Source: Butyriboletus loyo (taxonomy: Eukaryota > Basidiomycota > Agaricomycetes > Boletales > Boletaceae). Taken from it: DNA of 64,000 nucleotides. The notes below the pieces were generated by a model that was not told the origin of the DNA, did no database searches, and worked only from the letters and a program-made list of their open reading frames with translations. The stretch is taken from NCBI GenBank assembly GCA_038093515.1, contig JBBPSI010000063.1, forward strand, positions 1-64,000, written 5' to 3'. How positions within the stretch are numbered: the stretch's first letter is position 1; each line of letters begins with the position of its first letter. A program made the position numbers and the translations under genes. Shown in pieces: positions 34,010-46,483 of the stretch.

Positions 34010-35131
34010 GTTGGTATGTGGGAGATGTCGGAAGAGGGGGGACGGTGAAGCGCGGGAATCGAGGAAGAAAAGGTATACGGGAAGACTGATGCGGGGATGT
34101 GTACGGGGCTGAATGGGGACAGGCGGGAGGAGTGTGGGACAGGGACGGAATGGTGTCGGGAGGGGAGGGGGTGAGGGCGAGGAAGGGGCGGGGGACGACG
34201 GGGGGCGTCGTGTAGGACGGTGAGGAAGGGGAGAGGAGGCGTCGGGAGATGGAAGTGGGCGAAGATAGCTGGCGTGCCAAAGGCGTTGCACCGCAGATGG
34301 GAAATTGCGAATTGTCGCCGACTTTGGGCAAACTCAGCACGCCGTTTGCCGCGCCTCGCTCGTGCAAAAGAGAAGGCACTGCAGCACCACCCCAACGCTG
34401 CAAATCTTTGGGAGAGCGAATCCACAGCACTGCGGGGCGTTCGTGTTGTCGTTATGTCAAAACGACGACCCCTCGAGCACGGTACTGGCGCTTATCAAGT
34501 TCGGACAAAAGGATACAACAAAGACATTCGCTATCACAAAGAAACTTGCTTGTCCCTCAGAGCTTGTTTGATCCCTCGGGTATCTGATAACGAAAACATC
34601 TGCTCTGTGCGATTCCCACTATTAACCCGGCTTAATGCGCTGCAGACGTTCTAGCAAGTGGAGGTCACGTGCCCAACAAACGGTGTCGGCACGAGCATTC
34701 CAACTTCTCTACCTCAGGCATAGACTTGCTGTAGACAATGCAGCGCCAGCTTCGTCGTTCCATCTCGTCCAAGCAACCTGGATCGGAAGACCGAGCGGTC
34801 TTGGATCAAGCTGACTCGGAGCGACGGCATCGGGCCGCGAAACACTTGATCCGCTCTTGTTCGATTTTCCACATGGATAATCGGTGGGGATATCAGTCAT
34901 GCTACAACTCGCGATCGTCCTAACAACTCCTCATTGAACATTCAACATGCGGATCGGTAGCTACAATACGCATTGCTATGTGCAGTATCCAACCCGCAAA
35001 GAGTGGACTTGTGGCGCACGCTTCCCTTCCATCGGACTGAACGCCGCCTGGCACGATATGTGGCCTGCGGATCGGTGACCGTCGTTGAATATCATTGACT
35101 GTCCGTGTTCGCGAACCGTGTCGCATGATAA
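34010..35131. other. Upstream region of the LisH gene, no supported gene
   Basis: The pyrimidine/purine-skewed first ~300 bp is probably the promoter and 5' UTR of the LisH gene. Short frames (34220-34654 +, 34738-34923 +) carry no motif I recognise. Confidence 0.4.
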
Positions 35132-36450
35132 TCAAGACAGCATGTGAACGGCAGATTCATACACCGAAAAGGTCGCAACGTTCACCGGCACGGACCTTGA
35201 AGATCAGATATCAATAGGGCCCCAAGAAAAAGACAAATCGGTCTGCGCCACGAACCGAATTAGGGTCGGAGTGAGGCCTCTAAAGAATACCCTCGGGCCT
35301 TCGGCGCGGTATGAGTGAACGACTGTCGACAGGATCGTGCGATAAGGATCCGTTCGGTGTTTGGCAGCAGCCAGATTTGTCGGGCTAGGCTCGGTGCTCT
35401 GCATGCGTGTCTTCACAAGGTCCATCGGGAATGTGGCCACCCAGCCCGCAATTCCGGCGAGACCACCCGCGAGGAAGAGCACCGACCAAGGCATGCTGCT
35501 TGCTTCTGAATCAATTTCAGACAACAACGAGGAATGGTCGGCACCCGAAGGCTGGGCTGATGAGGGCTTGAAGTATCGACACGCTGCCTCGTACTGTAGC
35601 CTCGTTGTTCTATGCGATCATCACCTTAGAACGGGGGTCCTTACCGTGAGAAAGTACGTTCCATATCCTGTGTCTCTCAGTGCAGTGGCAGTCAAGCCCC
35701 GGTAAAGTCCTCGGATGCCGTGTCGTTTGAAGATAGTCATCGCGACTTTAGCTGCGGACGCGTTCGCAGGATCGTTGGCAAGCACATTCTGTTGTCGTAT
35801 CTTGACTAATTCTGTAGGGCTCGCTATAAGCCTGCAGGGAAGGATAGGTTCATTCGCACGACACGTGTAGCACACAACCAGCCTTACGACGTTACTATCC
35901 CACACCCGGTACCCGCAAGACCCACTTGCATTAATGAAGGTGTCGACGTAGGGTCGTCAAGCTGGGCTCTCATGAAGAACTTGTACGACGAGAAAACGAG
36001 GCCGTTCATAAACGCGCACATGGCCTAGCATAGGGAGATTAGGAAGGAATACGGAGGCATCATCGCCTACGTACGAGGGGTGAAATAACGCCCTTGTAAA
36101 GACCCATAAACCGCTCCTCTCGAACGATCGTGCCGAATGCATCAAGTGTAGACGTATATTTAGAATAGATGGTTGGGTTCTGGAAACGGGTTTTGACTGC
36201 ACGAGTGAAATATCAGAACGTGATACTCTGTTGGGAGGACTTGCCTGTGTCAAAAGGGTGGGCGACCAAGAGCCCAACCACACCTAGCGTCGGCGCGTCA
36301 AATTCGCGTCAAAAGGATACGTCTATAGCATACCTGCGGCAGTTCCAGCAACGAAGTCGACGGTTGGATCAAGATCAACTGGGGAAATGAATGAGCACGA
36401 GACTCGGTTCTCCGCGGTGTCGAAAACGGTGCTTGCCTGCCACCATTTTA
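35132..36450 (-). CDS. Mitochondrial carrier protein (SLC25 family, carnitine/ornithine-like group)
   Basis: Three repeats are visible on the minus strand. Repeat 1: VDFVAGTAAG, intron, VVGLLVAHPFDT, intron, KTRFQNPTIYSKYTSTLDAF and MGLYKGVISP. Repeat 2: IASPTELVKIRQQNVL, FKRHGIRGLYRGLTATALRD and TGYGTYFLT. Repeat 3: LFLAGGLAGIAGWVATFPMD with LVKTRMQS, then FFRGLTPTLIR. A final intron (about 35252-35188) leads to SVPVNVATFSVYES and the stop at 35134-35132. All three PxD/ExxK/R signatures are present (HPFDT-K, SPTELVK, FPMDLVK). The first exon is unclear; no ATG lies in frame just upstream of VDLDPTVDF, so the start near 36400-36450 is provisional. Substrate is not determinable by eye. Confidence 0.8.
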
Positions 36451-36770
36451 GGTGCTTCTAATTTCTATTCCGTGCTTCAGAAACGAGGAGGGTATCTCTG
36501 CGAAACGTATGAATGTTGATCTCTTCGTATTTGAGAGCGCTACAGTGCTACCGAACGGTCGTCGGGATGTGTTCCGGCGGTCCTGAATCAACCTGTTACT
36601 TAACGGAATCGATGATCCGAGTAGCGGGCCACTAAAATCTCACCAACAGACGTCGACCTCTGCGACTCGCTCAAGGTAGTGGCAAACATGCGCGAGACAG
36701 CGCGTATAGCACTATTGAAGGCCCGCTGCTAAACTACGACGAACAACATCCAGCTGTCACTGTCACTCCC

Positions 36771-37641
36771 ATGGCTCACATCGCTACCCCCGAGTTTTTC
36801 TCCAGTCTCAAACAGCTGTACCCAGCTCAGTCCACCTACGTCAAAAGCCCCTGGTACGCCGTCGCTGCCATTACATTCAGCGCGAGCAATTGCCCCGAAG
36901 CCGTCCCGCTCGTGCTCAAGTATGTTCTCGAAGATCTAGACGCGATCGCTGCATCTCATGAGGATCGGCTCGCTGCCGCACGCAAAATACGTGATGCTGT
37001 GTTCAAGTCTGGCATGATCTGTGGATTTCCAAAGGTTCTCGACCATCGCTCCATGTGATGTTCCACAGTTTGGTCTCAAGCGTCTATCTAGGTCATCAAC
37101 GCACTCATCCTGCTCCACGAAGCAACTCCGCCGGCGCTTCAGGATAAGGAAACCTTGCGGTATGCGATACGTTCTGGTCGTTTCCATCATGTACCCATGC
37201 TAGATATCCATCTTAGAAACCCGGATCCGTCCATCGAGGAGCTCACCCAAGCGGGAAAGGAGTACTTTGATCAGACCTACGGAAAGACGGCTAAAGCCAC
37301 ACGAACCTTGCTCAGTGCCATTTATCCTGACCTTGGTACGTCTTTGGCTGCTGTCAGGTCCATATTGTACACTAAGGTTCGGACCAGGATACTACGTCAC
37401 CAGTCTTGCATATGGGTATGGGTATGCATTCATGGGAGCGACCTCGCCGGCAGAGACATCGTTTGCGATGATTGCGGCACTGATCGCCATCAACACGCCT
37501 CGACAGATCGAATGGCACCTGGAAGGTGCGATCAGGAATGGCGCGACAAGGGAAGAAGTGAGAGCAGTTCGGGCTATTGCGATGCAGATCTCGAAAGCTG
37601 CGGGCATCGTTTGGAAGCACGACGTTCCTGATTTTCAGTAG
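36771..37641 (+). CDS. AhpD-like / carboxymuconolactone decarboxylase family protein
   Basis: Exon 1 starts MAHIATPEFFSSLKQLYPAQ and ends GMICGFPK. An intron (about 37036-37090) leads to VINALILLHEATPPALQ. The third exon reads PDPSIEELTQAGKEYFDQTY. The last exon reads YYVTSLAYGYGYAFMGATS, AETSFAMIAALIAINTPRQ and HLEGAIRNGATREEV, ending AAGIVWKHDVPDF. The all-helical pattern and the 'GA...E...A' helix match fungal AhpD-like proteins. The CxxC redox pair of bacterial AhpD is not seen in the core, so peroxidase-coupled activity is doubtful; the true substrate is unknown. Confidence 0.65.
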
Positions 37642-38095
37642 TTACACGCCTAAAGTAAGCTAACGTCCCATGGACGCTGAAATTGATTTATGTCTGGTTG
37701 ATAAGTTTTCCATCGTTTGTTTGGTGAGCGACTGCCAATGATCCCCAGTGAGAACCGGCTCTGTTCGGAGCGGACCGGAAATGATGTAGTATGTTTTTTT
37801 TAGTGGTAGAATTGTAGAACATACTGTAGCATATTTTCAATCTGTGGGGGCACTACCGCTGATATTGACAGATGCTTTTTTTTTGCGAAAACATATTAAA
37901 AACTTAATCTAGGAGTGATAGACTCGTACCATAGATCACGTGATTCGGATCAGCTGCGGGTTTCAATTGTGACACAGGGTTGGGCAGGTCCCAAGTTGCA
38001 TCCGAACCAAAGCTTTCTGTCTCGATAAACAACAGAGGTGGAGGAATCGCGTTCCTTTGTGTTAGCAGACTCTAACTGCGATCTGTTCAGGTTCG

Positions 38096-40919
38096 ATGTC
38101 TCTACAAGTCAACTTGTCGAGCAAGGAGATCAACGACGCATACCAGAACGTGGTCGCTGCAAAGGGTATCGACTGGGCAGTCTTCACTTACGACAAGGGT
38201 ACGAATGATCTCAAGGTACAGTCTACCGGGGACGGCGGTCTCGAAGAACTACAGGAAGAGTTCTCGGACGGAAGGTCAGCGATTTTCCGCCCTGCCGCAT
38301 GACTAGTGGCGAGCTTATCGTCCATCCCTAGGATCCAATACGCGTTTGCCAGGGTGATCGATCCAAATGTTCGTCCCTTTCATTCCGTCTCTGCACTGCG
38401 CGTTGAACTGAGATGCCTCTTTGATACGCAGAGCAAGCTACCAAAGTTCGCTCAAATCAACTGGTGCGGTGATGGTGTACCCGAGGTCAAGAAGGGGCTC
38501 TTTCACACACATTCGAGCGCCGTTGCCGGGTTCCTTCGCGGCACGCATGTCGTCATCAACGCGCGGAACGAGGTCTGTGCCTTTCTTTAAACCGAATGTG
38601 ACACTCCCTCTCTGATCTGGTCTCATGTGCCCACTCAGTCCGACGTAGCGCCTTCACTCATTATGCAGCGCGTAGCAGCGGCATCGGGTGCAAGATACTC
38701 TACACACAATGAGAAGCCACGTAGGTTTGAGCCCATCGCCCCCGTTGGCACCAACTACACCCCGATCGGCAAACCCGATATTGCAGCAATGCGACGAGTT
38801 CCCCCGGCACCAAGCAGTGCCGTTCCAGCGTCCTCAGGACCCTCCGCGTTCGCTTCCACTGCGAAGCCGTCCATCCCGACTGCACCGCGACCCGTGTTCG
38901 GTGCCCCCGTTCCGGCGCCGGTGAAAACGGCACCGCCGAGCAATGCTCCTGATGATGACTGGGGTGATGAATCTCCTGCACCTCACCCTCCGCCCCCAGC
39001 AGTTTCACGTCCGCCTGTATTGCCGAATGCACCTCGGCCAGCACCTACGTCGGTGAGCATCAGGTCCGGGTGTTGTGTTTCGTGTCCTCACATCATTCAC
39101 TTGCAAGTCATACGCACCAGCCGCACGTACCGTCCCGTCGGCTCCTGCGCCGCTTGCATTGTCGAACGTCCCCACCAAGCCTGCCGAGGAGGATCGTATC
39201 GCGCCAGTCGTGAGTTCTATGAGAAAATTGGAGACTAGTAATCTGAAACTGTCCCCTCAAGGGAACTGCATATACACCGATCAAGCTGACGCCAGGAAAA
39301 TTAAAGAATCCATTTCAACAATTTGGAGCACAAGCGCAACAGGCTCAAGCTCAACCACCTCCACGTCCGGGCGCCGGCGCCGCTGCTGGAGGCGCTAAGA
39401 AGCTCACCTGGAGCGAGCGACATGCTCTCGCGAAGCAACAGGCCGACGAAGAAGAAGAACGAAGCAAGGTTGCTTCGTGGCAGTCGCCAGCCTCGACAGG
39501 GGTCAGTACCGCATCCTCGGGTCGCTTCGGCGGTCGAGTGGGTGCCGCCGCGGTCGGAGGTGCTGCTGCTACGTGGGCGAGACAGGCCGAACCCGAACCC
39601 GAACCTGAAGTGGCGCCGCTGGTTTGTGTTGTTTTTTCTAGGGTGCTTGGGAGACTGATGTTTGAACGTGGTAGCTGCCACCGCCGCCTGCACCCCCGTT
39701 GACTTCGAGACCGCGGCCTGTTCCTCAACCAGCACATGTTCCCGAACCAGAGCCAGAGCCAGAGCCCGACGTGGAGGAGGAAGAAGCTCCGCCGCCGCCT
39801 CCACCGCCGCCTCCACCACCACCGCCTCCTCCTCCTCCACCACCACCAGCTCCAGTAGCACCTCCAAGCTTTGTCGAGGAGGAGGAAGCTCCGGTGAGAT
39901 ATCGTACTGTGAGATGTCTCTTCAAGCTAACTTTCCGTCCTCAGCCTCCACCTCCACCGCCGCCACCACCTCCACCACCACCACCACCCCCAGTCGCGCA
40001 GCTCGTATCTCTGGGTATAGAACCAGAGCTGGAACCAGAGCCAGAGCCAGAACCCGCACCGGCTGCTCATGCTCAGGTCCAAGGTGGTAAAGGTATCTGT
40101 GCTGTCGTGGTGTACGACTATGAGGTACTTGTCTCCTCCAATGCGATCGCTAAGTGCCCTATTGAATCTCAATGTTCGCGGCTCCTCATCAGGCCACGGA
40201 AGACAACGAGATGAGTCTCGTCGAAGGCGAGGTGATCGAACAGATTGAAGAAATCGATGAAGGATGGTGGAGTGGGGTCGGACAGGGTGGCACAAAGGCG
40301 GGATTGTTTCCTGGTATGTATCCCAGATCGATATTTTGGCTGATATCTAGTATATCTCTGAACCTTGTAGCAAACTATGTGGAGCTCACCCAGACGCCGG
40401 AAGCGCAAGAAGTACCTGAAGAGGAAGCTCCTCCTCCTCCTCCTCCTCCTCCTCCGCCGCCGCCGCCGCCTCCACCGCCTCCTGCACCTGTTGCGGTATG
40501 TCCTTTCCGGTTGTCGTATCGTTGATTGTCGAACGTGGTTTGAATTGGTTTTGCGTAGCCTGTTGCACCACCAGCACCTCCTGCGCCGCCTCCTCCGGCA
40601 GTCGACGAAGGTGTCGTTGCTGTTGCACTCTACGAGTAAGCATTGCTGTTCTTTGTCCTTGTCACGGATTTCGCTCACATATTACACACTACTCCAACCA
40701 CATAGCTACGACGCTGCAGAAGACAACGAAATCGCCTTCCGCGAAGGCGAGCGCATCACGGATATTGAAGAGGTTGGTGAGGGATGGTGGCAGGGTAAGA
40801 ATCCAAGGGGTGAAATGGGCATGTTCCCAGGTGCGTCGTTTGCGCAGAGTATGGAAGTATTTTTTTCTTGTGCTGATGTTGTCTGGTTAGCGAACTATGT
40901 AGAGATTGTTGGGCAGTGA
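38096..40919 (+). CDS. ABP1: Actin-binding protein Abp1: ADF-H domain plus two SH3 domains
   Basis: Cortical actin-patch protein acting in endocytosis. [43 protein letters not shown], then exons with [32 protein letters not shown] and [18 protein letters not shown]. Middle: Pro/Ala-rich linker with [11 protein letters not shown] and a helical [20 protein letters not shown]. Then come three Pro-only runs (about 39780-39860, 39945-39990, 40425-40490). SH3-1: AVVVYDYE, intron, [20 protein letters not shown] and GWWSG, intron, ANYVEL. SH3-2 (40600-40919): [18 protein letters not shown] and [20 protein letters not shown], with MFP, intron, [14 protein letters not shown], the acidic RT loop, GWW and ANYVE motifs are intact in both. 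Yeast Abp1 has one SH3; two are seen in some fungi. Confidence 0.9.
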
Positions 40920-41099
40920 TCAGGATGGACTACATGTAAAAAAAACGGAGGGGGAAGGGACATTGGTCGTAGTGGCATTGGTTTCAACCTTATTATCGAT
41001 AGATTGACGGGATTGTTTCGCATTCAGGCAGCTTCCTAAGTCGTTGGACTCGGATTTGTTCGACGGCTTTCCCCACGACTTTGTGGATATCACGTAGCG
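40920..41099. other. 3' flank of ABP1
   Basis: Short non-coding stretch after the ABP1 stop. Contains an A run (about 40937-40944). No further feature seen. Confidence 0.4.
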
Positions 41100-41633
41100 G
41101 TGGCTAGGAGGTATGCTAGTGCTACACTGTGTTCAATCAGAATCAAGTCACCCGAAATCTGGTGGCTCTCCAATGGACTTGGACTTTATAGTACTATCGA
41201 TATTCGATATAGCGGATATTATTCACTCCGGCGGAGTTTCCGTCGGAGGTTGTATTTGGCAGCCAGAAGCACGTCGGTACAACCAATGCCTGGTCGGCGT
41301 CGCCATATCTCCAACGATGTATGCGAAGTTTCCGCATCGCTCCCAACAAGATCACGCACGTTACGTCGACGTGGTCTCACACGAAAGAACGAATGGATGC
41401 TTTTTCTTCTTGCTCACTCCGTTTCGAAAGCGAACCGCCCGGCGCTGGAGCGGAATGAAGTTCGTCGTACCAAATACAAGATATTCATGAGTAGCAAGTA
41501 TAATGCTGGACAGCTTGTCTTTGCCGATGAGATACACCTCAATAAGCTTACCGCACGCCGCCCGTATGGTTGGTCTCCAAAGGGAGCATGCTCGCGTAGG
41601 GGGATTTTTTTTGTGCGTAGCAAACGGTAAGGT
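41100..41633 (+). pseudogene. Decayed DDE transposase fragment (Tc1/mariner-IS630 type)
   Basis: The frame is open from 41100, but only the second half is recognisable. It shows RRRGLTRKN, then ALERNEVRRTKYKIFMS, and GQLVFADEIHLNKLTARRP with YGWSPKG. The pattern 'LERNE.RR..Y...M......LVF.DE......T..R.YGWSP.G' is that of fungal DDE_3 transposases around the second catalytic Asp. No complete DDE set, termini or downstream catalytic residue follow; sequence after 41633 drifts into stops. It is a dead fragment next to ABP1. Confidence 0.6.
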
Positions 41634-43167
41634 ATGATACTCACCGTTTGTCATGCACAAAAAAGTCCTGTCCGACGAGCCACTGGTTGTAGTAGGTACT
41701 CTATCTTACCGGCCCTTTGTCGAACTGGCATTCTCGCTGTAGATCGAGATCTCTGACGACGAAGAGATTCGACGAATTTATCCGCCATGCACTAGACTAG
41801 ATGAAGAGCTTGGAGGAGAAAGCTTGATTGAGAGAAGGGGATGCTTCACCCCGACCTTGGGCATTGCTTCTACAGTTGCCTAACTAGGCTGGCAGAAAAG
41901 TCACCTCGCTGGGTTTCAATTTGGAGCGCCATCAGCAGAGAGCCCAAATTCTGGGCCGCCTTTGTCAGTTATCGGATTTACCGTGGGTTCAGTTTCGGAC
42001 TCTGCTTGGGTGTCGCTATTCGGATCTCTCGGGCTCCCGTGAGAGCTTTTCCTTTTTTTACGCGGACCTGAGCAAGTTATAACGAGGAAGACGTGGACAT
42101 CAGTAAAACAGTTGCTGGTTTCCGATGCTAACCGAGTGTAGCCGAGTGCTACAGACTGCTACAGACTGCTAACCGGTGGTTCCGACCAGTAACCGTTTCA
42201 CTGATGGAGGCACGGATTCGGATGGGAATCACTGGCAGTGTTGACGTTGAAAATTGATCGCGTGGCCGTAGGACAGACTTACTGTAAGCAGGCCAGACCG
42301 CCGTGCATAGCCGTTACGACAACTGAATAGAAACCGTTCAGCATCTCGGACGGTAGCACTGGTTATGGGACCGAGGTAAGCCAGCGTGCTTACACTTACG
42401 CTTACAAGGTCGACAATTTTCGCACGCGCCGATATTGACTGATTGATCATTGGCAGGAACAAGCTCTCTAAGATTTTTACCCGGAGAACAGGTTGCGGCC
42501 CGGATATGCCTCGACTCTGCTAAAACTTTTGCCTATGTCCACCTTCACTCCACCTCCACTCCAGTCACGTGCCTGGCCATATCTTCATATGACATGTTTC
42601 TTTGACCTTGACTTTGACAGCTGCTGCTTACCACATGAATTGTTCTCATCATCGTATCCATATTTTGATTTCTCATGATTCATTGACACAGGCACTTGGG
42701 TGATTGAGAGTTTCGTAAGTTTCAGCCACTCAGCCACCTGCTCAGTTGTTGAGATTTAGGAAATTCAGATTAGATACCCGGCGACACGGGATATTCTCGC
42801 CACTTTCTTCTTTTCCCGCTCAGGTTTCAGATGACCCCTTGGCAGTACCCCAGTTGGGTGGGTAGGATATCTGGAGCTCGATAATAATCCACTCATTGTT
42901 GTACACCTCTCATCCAGCTTCGACCCTCCTACGAGTGGTGGCTCGGCGTTATCATCCTTATCATCCATCACCCTGTGGCTTCGTTGCCTCTTCACACCAT
43001 GACAGTCGCCTCGCCCGAGATAAGGGAGGTATTATTAAGGCGAGCTATGGATTGTTACCCTCGACCCTATCTCGGATGGTACAAAGTCACAGAAACCCGA
43101 TAGACCCGGTGGGAAACATACCTATCGTCGTCCTTCCCTTTCTTCTATCTCTATCTGGTCTCCGAGG
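41634..43167. other. Intergenic, no supported gene
   Basis: Short open frames only. A small tandem (GCTACAGACT twice, followed by GCTAACC) lies near 42150-42175. The last ~250 bp is the presumed promoter and 5' UTR of the permease gene. Confidence 0.4.
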
Positions 43168-45361
43168 ATGTCCAAGGACGCAAAGGACGTTGACAGTAAT
43201 GTCAACGTAGAGACATTCATAGTAAACGAGGTATCTCCGGAATTTCACAATGCGGACGATAAGCTACTTGCAGAGCTCGGTTACAAGGCCGAGTTCAAGC
43301 GCGAATTCTCGGTGCGGAAGGCTCGCTCAAACAACGAACTCGTGATCTGACGATGATGACATCAAGATGCTTGAAACGATCGCTTTTTCAGTTTCGATCA
43401 TGGGTGTGGTCGCCTCTGTCACTTCCACGTTCTCGTTTCCTCTCCTCTCAGGTGTGTTTTTGCCGTATGTTGTGATGCAAGATGTCAACGGCGGCCAGGT
43501 GGCCATGTTGGGATGGTGTGGGGATGGTTCATCCCTTGTCTCTTCGTGATGGCGGTGGCTCTTTCCATGGCCGAGCTTGTATCTTCCATGCCGTGAGTCG
43601 AGAGGATCGACCGCGTATCTCATTTGAAACGAATAGAACATCAGGACATCCGCTGGGTTGTATTACTTCTCTGCCAAGCTCGCTCCCCAAAAATATGCTG
43701 CTTTGGCTAGCTGGATCACGGGGTGGGCTAACATCACTGGTCAGGTAACGCTGGTATGCTCGATAGACTTTACATGGTCTGTCATGCCGTTTTTTTTTGT
43801 AATTGTACGGGTCTGACGATACACTCCACAGCGCACAGATGATCACGTCCGCCATCACAGTGGGATCGGATGGGGCTATCGTGCCGAGTTCAGGTGCAAC
43901 ATATGGAATTTTACTGGCCATCTTGTTCTGCCACGGTCTCGTTTGCTCGGCGGCGACGAACGTCCTTGCCCGACTAAACCTGTTCTATGTCATGGTAAAT
44001 GGTGTGTCTGATCTAGATTTCGGAATGAATTATGGTGACGAGTCATCGACAAAGTGGGGACTACTGTGGCTGCGATCGTGGCTTTGCTCGTGTGCGCTGG
44101 TGACGACAAGGTATCAACTAGAGATGCCTTTACGTTGCTCGAGAACAACACCGGTTGGGCCAACGGTACGTCTGCCTACGACCACGCTTGTATGGTAGGT
44201 GGATGATCACTCATCTCGTCAGATGGCTGGGCATTCTTGTTGGCATTCACAGCGCCAATGTGGACGCTGACAGGCTGTGAGCGTTCACCTCGTTGACCTG
44301 AAGCCGTTTCTGTCATCTGAAACCACATCAGACGATTCGGCTGCCCACATTTCGGAGGAGGTCGCCGGTGCACAACGCAGTGCGCCCATCGCCATCGTCC
44401 TCGGAGTAGCTAGCACCGAAATCCTCGGATGGATGCTACTCATCGCAGCATCCTTTGCCACCAAATCTGTTTCCTCACTTCTCACCACGAACCTGCCTCT
44501 GCCGATGGGCCAGCTCTTCCTAGACGTACTAGGGAAGCGAGGCATGTTGGCGATCTGGAGTTTCATCGTCGTCGTCCAGGTGAGACAAACCCCTTCACGT
44601 AGGTAGGAGCGATACGACGGATCTCATGCTGCACGCCGTTAGTTCGTGTGTGGGGCTGCTCAAGGGGTAGATGCCTCTCGCGTCATCTTTGCTTTCGCGC
44701 GGGATAACGCGCTTCCTGGTTCGCGCTGGTGGAAACAGATCAACCGACACACGCAAACACCCGTCAACGCCGTATGGTTCGTGATGGCCTCCGCCGCGAT
44801 ATGTGGTCTAGTCGGGTTCTCCAGCGCAGCCCTGTCCTCGCTCGCTGGGTCAGTCTTTTTTTTTTGCCCACCTTGATGTCGTTCTTTTTCTGTTTTCTTT
44901 TGGGTGACGCAGTACGATCGAGATTATTTAATTCTTTCGTTCGCTCTTTAGGGCAGCCGTTGTCGGCTTGTATGTATCGTATGCGACGCCCATCTTTCTT
45001 CGAATCACTTCTGGGCGGAATGCGCTCTCCCCGGGATGGTTTACGCTTGGGAGATGGTACATGCCTATAGGCATAATTGCAGTGTCGTGGGTAGTCTTCA
45101 TCGTCGTGCTCCTCTTGTTCCCGTCCTCCCAAGCGACGCGTCCACAAGGCATGAGTGAGTATCATTCATTGTCGCGGAGACGGAGTGCTTGGCAGCTGAT
45201 GAGGCTACACAGATTATGCCATCGTGATCATCATGGGTGTATTTATCTTCGCGTCGGTCTGGTGGGTGGTGTCTGCGCACAAGTGGTTCCATGGGCCGAT
45301 CAAAAACACCGACGCCAGTGGGACTGCATGGTTCGATGACTCGGAGGAGCCCTCGATTTGA
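43168..45361 (+). CDS. Amino-acid/amine permease (APC superfamily, GABA/choline-type)
   Basis: Plasma-membrane transporter of about 12 helices. The start MSKDAKDVDSNVNVE leads to LAELGYKAEFKREFS; an intron (about 43313-43368) joins MLETIAFSVSIMGVVAS and TSTFSFPLLSG. The next exon gives GHVGMVWGWFIPCLF with MAVALSMAELVSSMP. Another intron leads to TSAGLYYFSAKLAP, ASWITGWANITGQ, then AIVPSSGATYGILLAILF. Later exons: VAGAQRSAPIAIVLGVAST, LDVLGKRGMLAIW, CGAAQGVDASRVIFAFARDN and LPGSRWWK. The last two exons give NAVWFVMASAAICGLVGFSS, VVGLYVSYATPIFLRI and the tail WFDDSEEPSI. The FxREFS, TSAGLYYF and ASR-FAFARD motifs are characteristic of fungal GABA/choline permeases. Splicing keeps the frame at the junctions I checked. 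Confidence 0.88.
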
Positions 45362-45687
45362 CTTTGATCAGAAGTGTAGTGATCTTAATCATGCTTGTAC
45401 GTGAATGCTGAACGGTCGTACATTATCATATGTACGACCCAGGGTTCGACTGAGATTCAGTCAGATGTCAAACTCTCTGATCCTCCTGTGTGCACATCGT
45501 GAGCCGACATCTCCTACTTCTGCTCAATAGTCGCACGAAGCTTGAAAACCACCACAACTTCCTGTAACACACGCGATTCAAACCAGAGTACATAGAAAAC
45601 TAAACCCTACGAAGGTCGTCCGTTGACGCTTGACTCATGGGGAGAAGGGTCGTTTGACTGGTCCACGGGATTTATCTGATTAGTAAA
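45362..45687. other. Convergent intergenic region
   Basis: Short gap between the permease stop and the 3' end of the coiled-coil gene. No feature seen beyond presumed 3' UTRs. Confidence 0.4.
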
Positions 45688-46483
45688 TCAAGCTGGAGCA
45701 ATGGTACGAATCAACAGAGGTGGAAGCCCCACCTCAGAGCGATCGTACTCCCTGGTACGGTCACGGTACCTCCCGTTCGCATGGTCATACGCATTCCCGT
45801 TCGTCGGAACGGACTGGGGGTGTGGCAGAGGAGGGGGATGTGTGTATGACGTTATTGGGATCGACGAGGAAGTGCCGGTTGGAGATGGGTGAATGAGGTG
45901 CATCAAAGATGGAGTGGCGGGCACTGTGATGCTAATGGCATCGAGAAGAAGACTAAACGTGGCCAAATTACGAGTGATTCATATATGACGTGAAGCAAGC
46001 ATGGAGACACATACTCGTTCTCCGCCTGAAGTTTCCGTATCCGAGTGTTTGCGAGTTCTAGATCACGTTGGTGTTGGTCATGTAGCTATGTTGCGAGTTC
46101 AGAAGGGAGGTGTGCCCGTTATTTGTCGGTATGGAGCTAATCAATGGTAGGAACGAACCGACGTACCACACTGACTTGATCGAACTTTTCACGGAGGGCC
46201 TGGAACCTGGGTAACACATGAGTTAGTGAATGGGGTCCACATAAATCTGGGATGTTGATTGTGACGAGCTGGTACGTACTTTTCTTTGTATCGCGGGCCA
46301 CTACGCTGAGGAACAGTGGGAGCCCGAGCAGGGACGGTGTTAGGGAGAAACATCGAGTTTTATTTCCGAGGTTCGATGATACACCGTGAGAGTCACCGAC
46401 CCAGAAAATAATCAACCAAAATGTACCTTGAATCTCGTGTTGTCTTCGACAGGTGGCTTTGGAGCGAGTGAGTTGGCGTCCAT
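45688..46483 (-). CDS. Small coiled-coil protein
   Basis: The ATG is at 46483: MDANSLAPKPPVEDNTRFK, then an intron (GTACAT...CTCAG). Next come RSGPRYKEK, another intron, FQALREKFDQV, an intron, and HDQHQRDLELANTRIRKLQA. A last intron leads to LLLDAISITVPATPSLMHL and a Pro/Ser-rich tail ending IRTIAPA. The central 45-50 residues form a clear heptad coiled coil. Similar short proteins with 'RY....LR.K...V...........KL..EN..LLDA' are found in basidiomycetes as small chromatin-complex-like subunits (INO80/TBRG1-like). That assignment is only a suggestion. Confidence 0.6.

Noticed and set aside
33638..34425. Pro/Ser/His-rich minus frames upstream of the LisH gene
   Set aside because: Low-complexity pyrimidine-rich leader; the protein start with a proper LisH domain lies at 34009.
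39301..40678. Poly-Gly, poly-Glu and Arg/Trp-rich antisense frames across ABP1
   Set aside because: Complements of the CCN proline repeats; ABP1 domains on the plus strand explain the region.
42140..42190. Small tandem GCTACAGACT repeat as a CRISPR-like or regulatory array
   Set aside because: Only two units, no spacers; a eukaryotic intergenic microduplication.
14929..46483. Secondary-metabolite gene cluster
   Set aside because: A permease and an AhpD-like protein are present, but there is no synthase, P450, methyltransferase or cluster regulator nearby.
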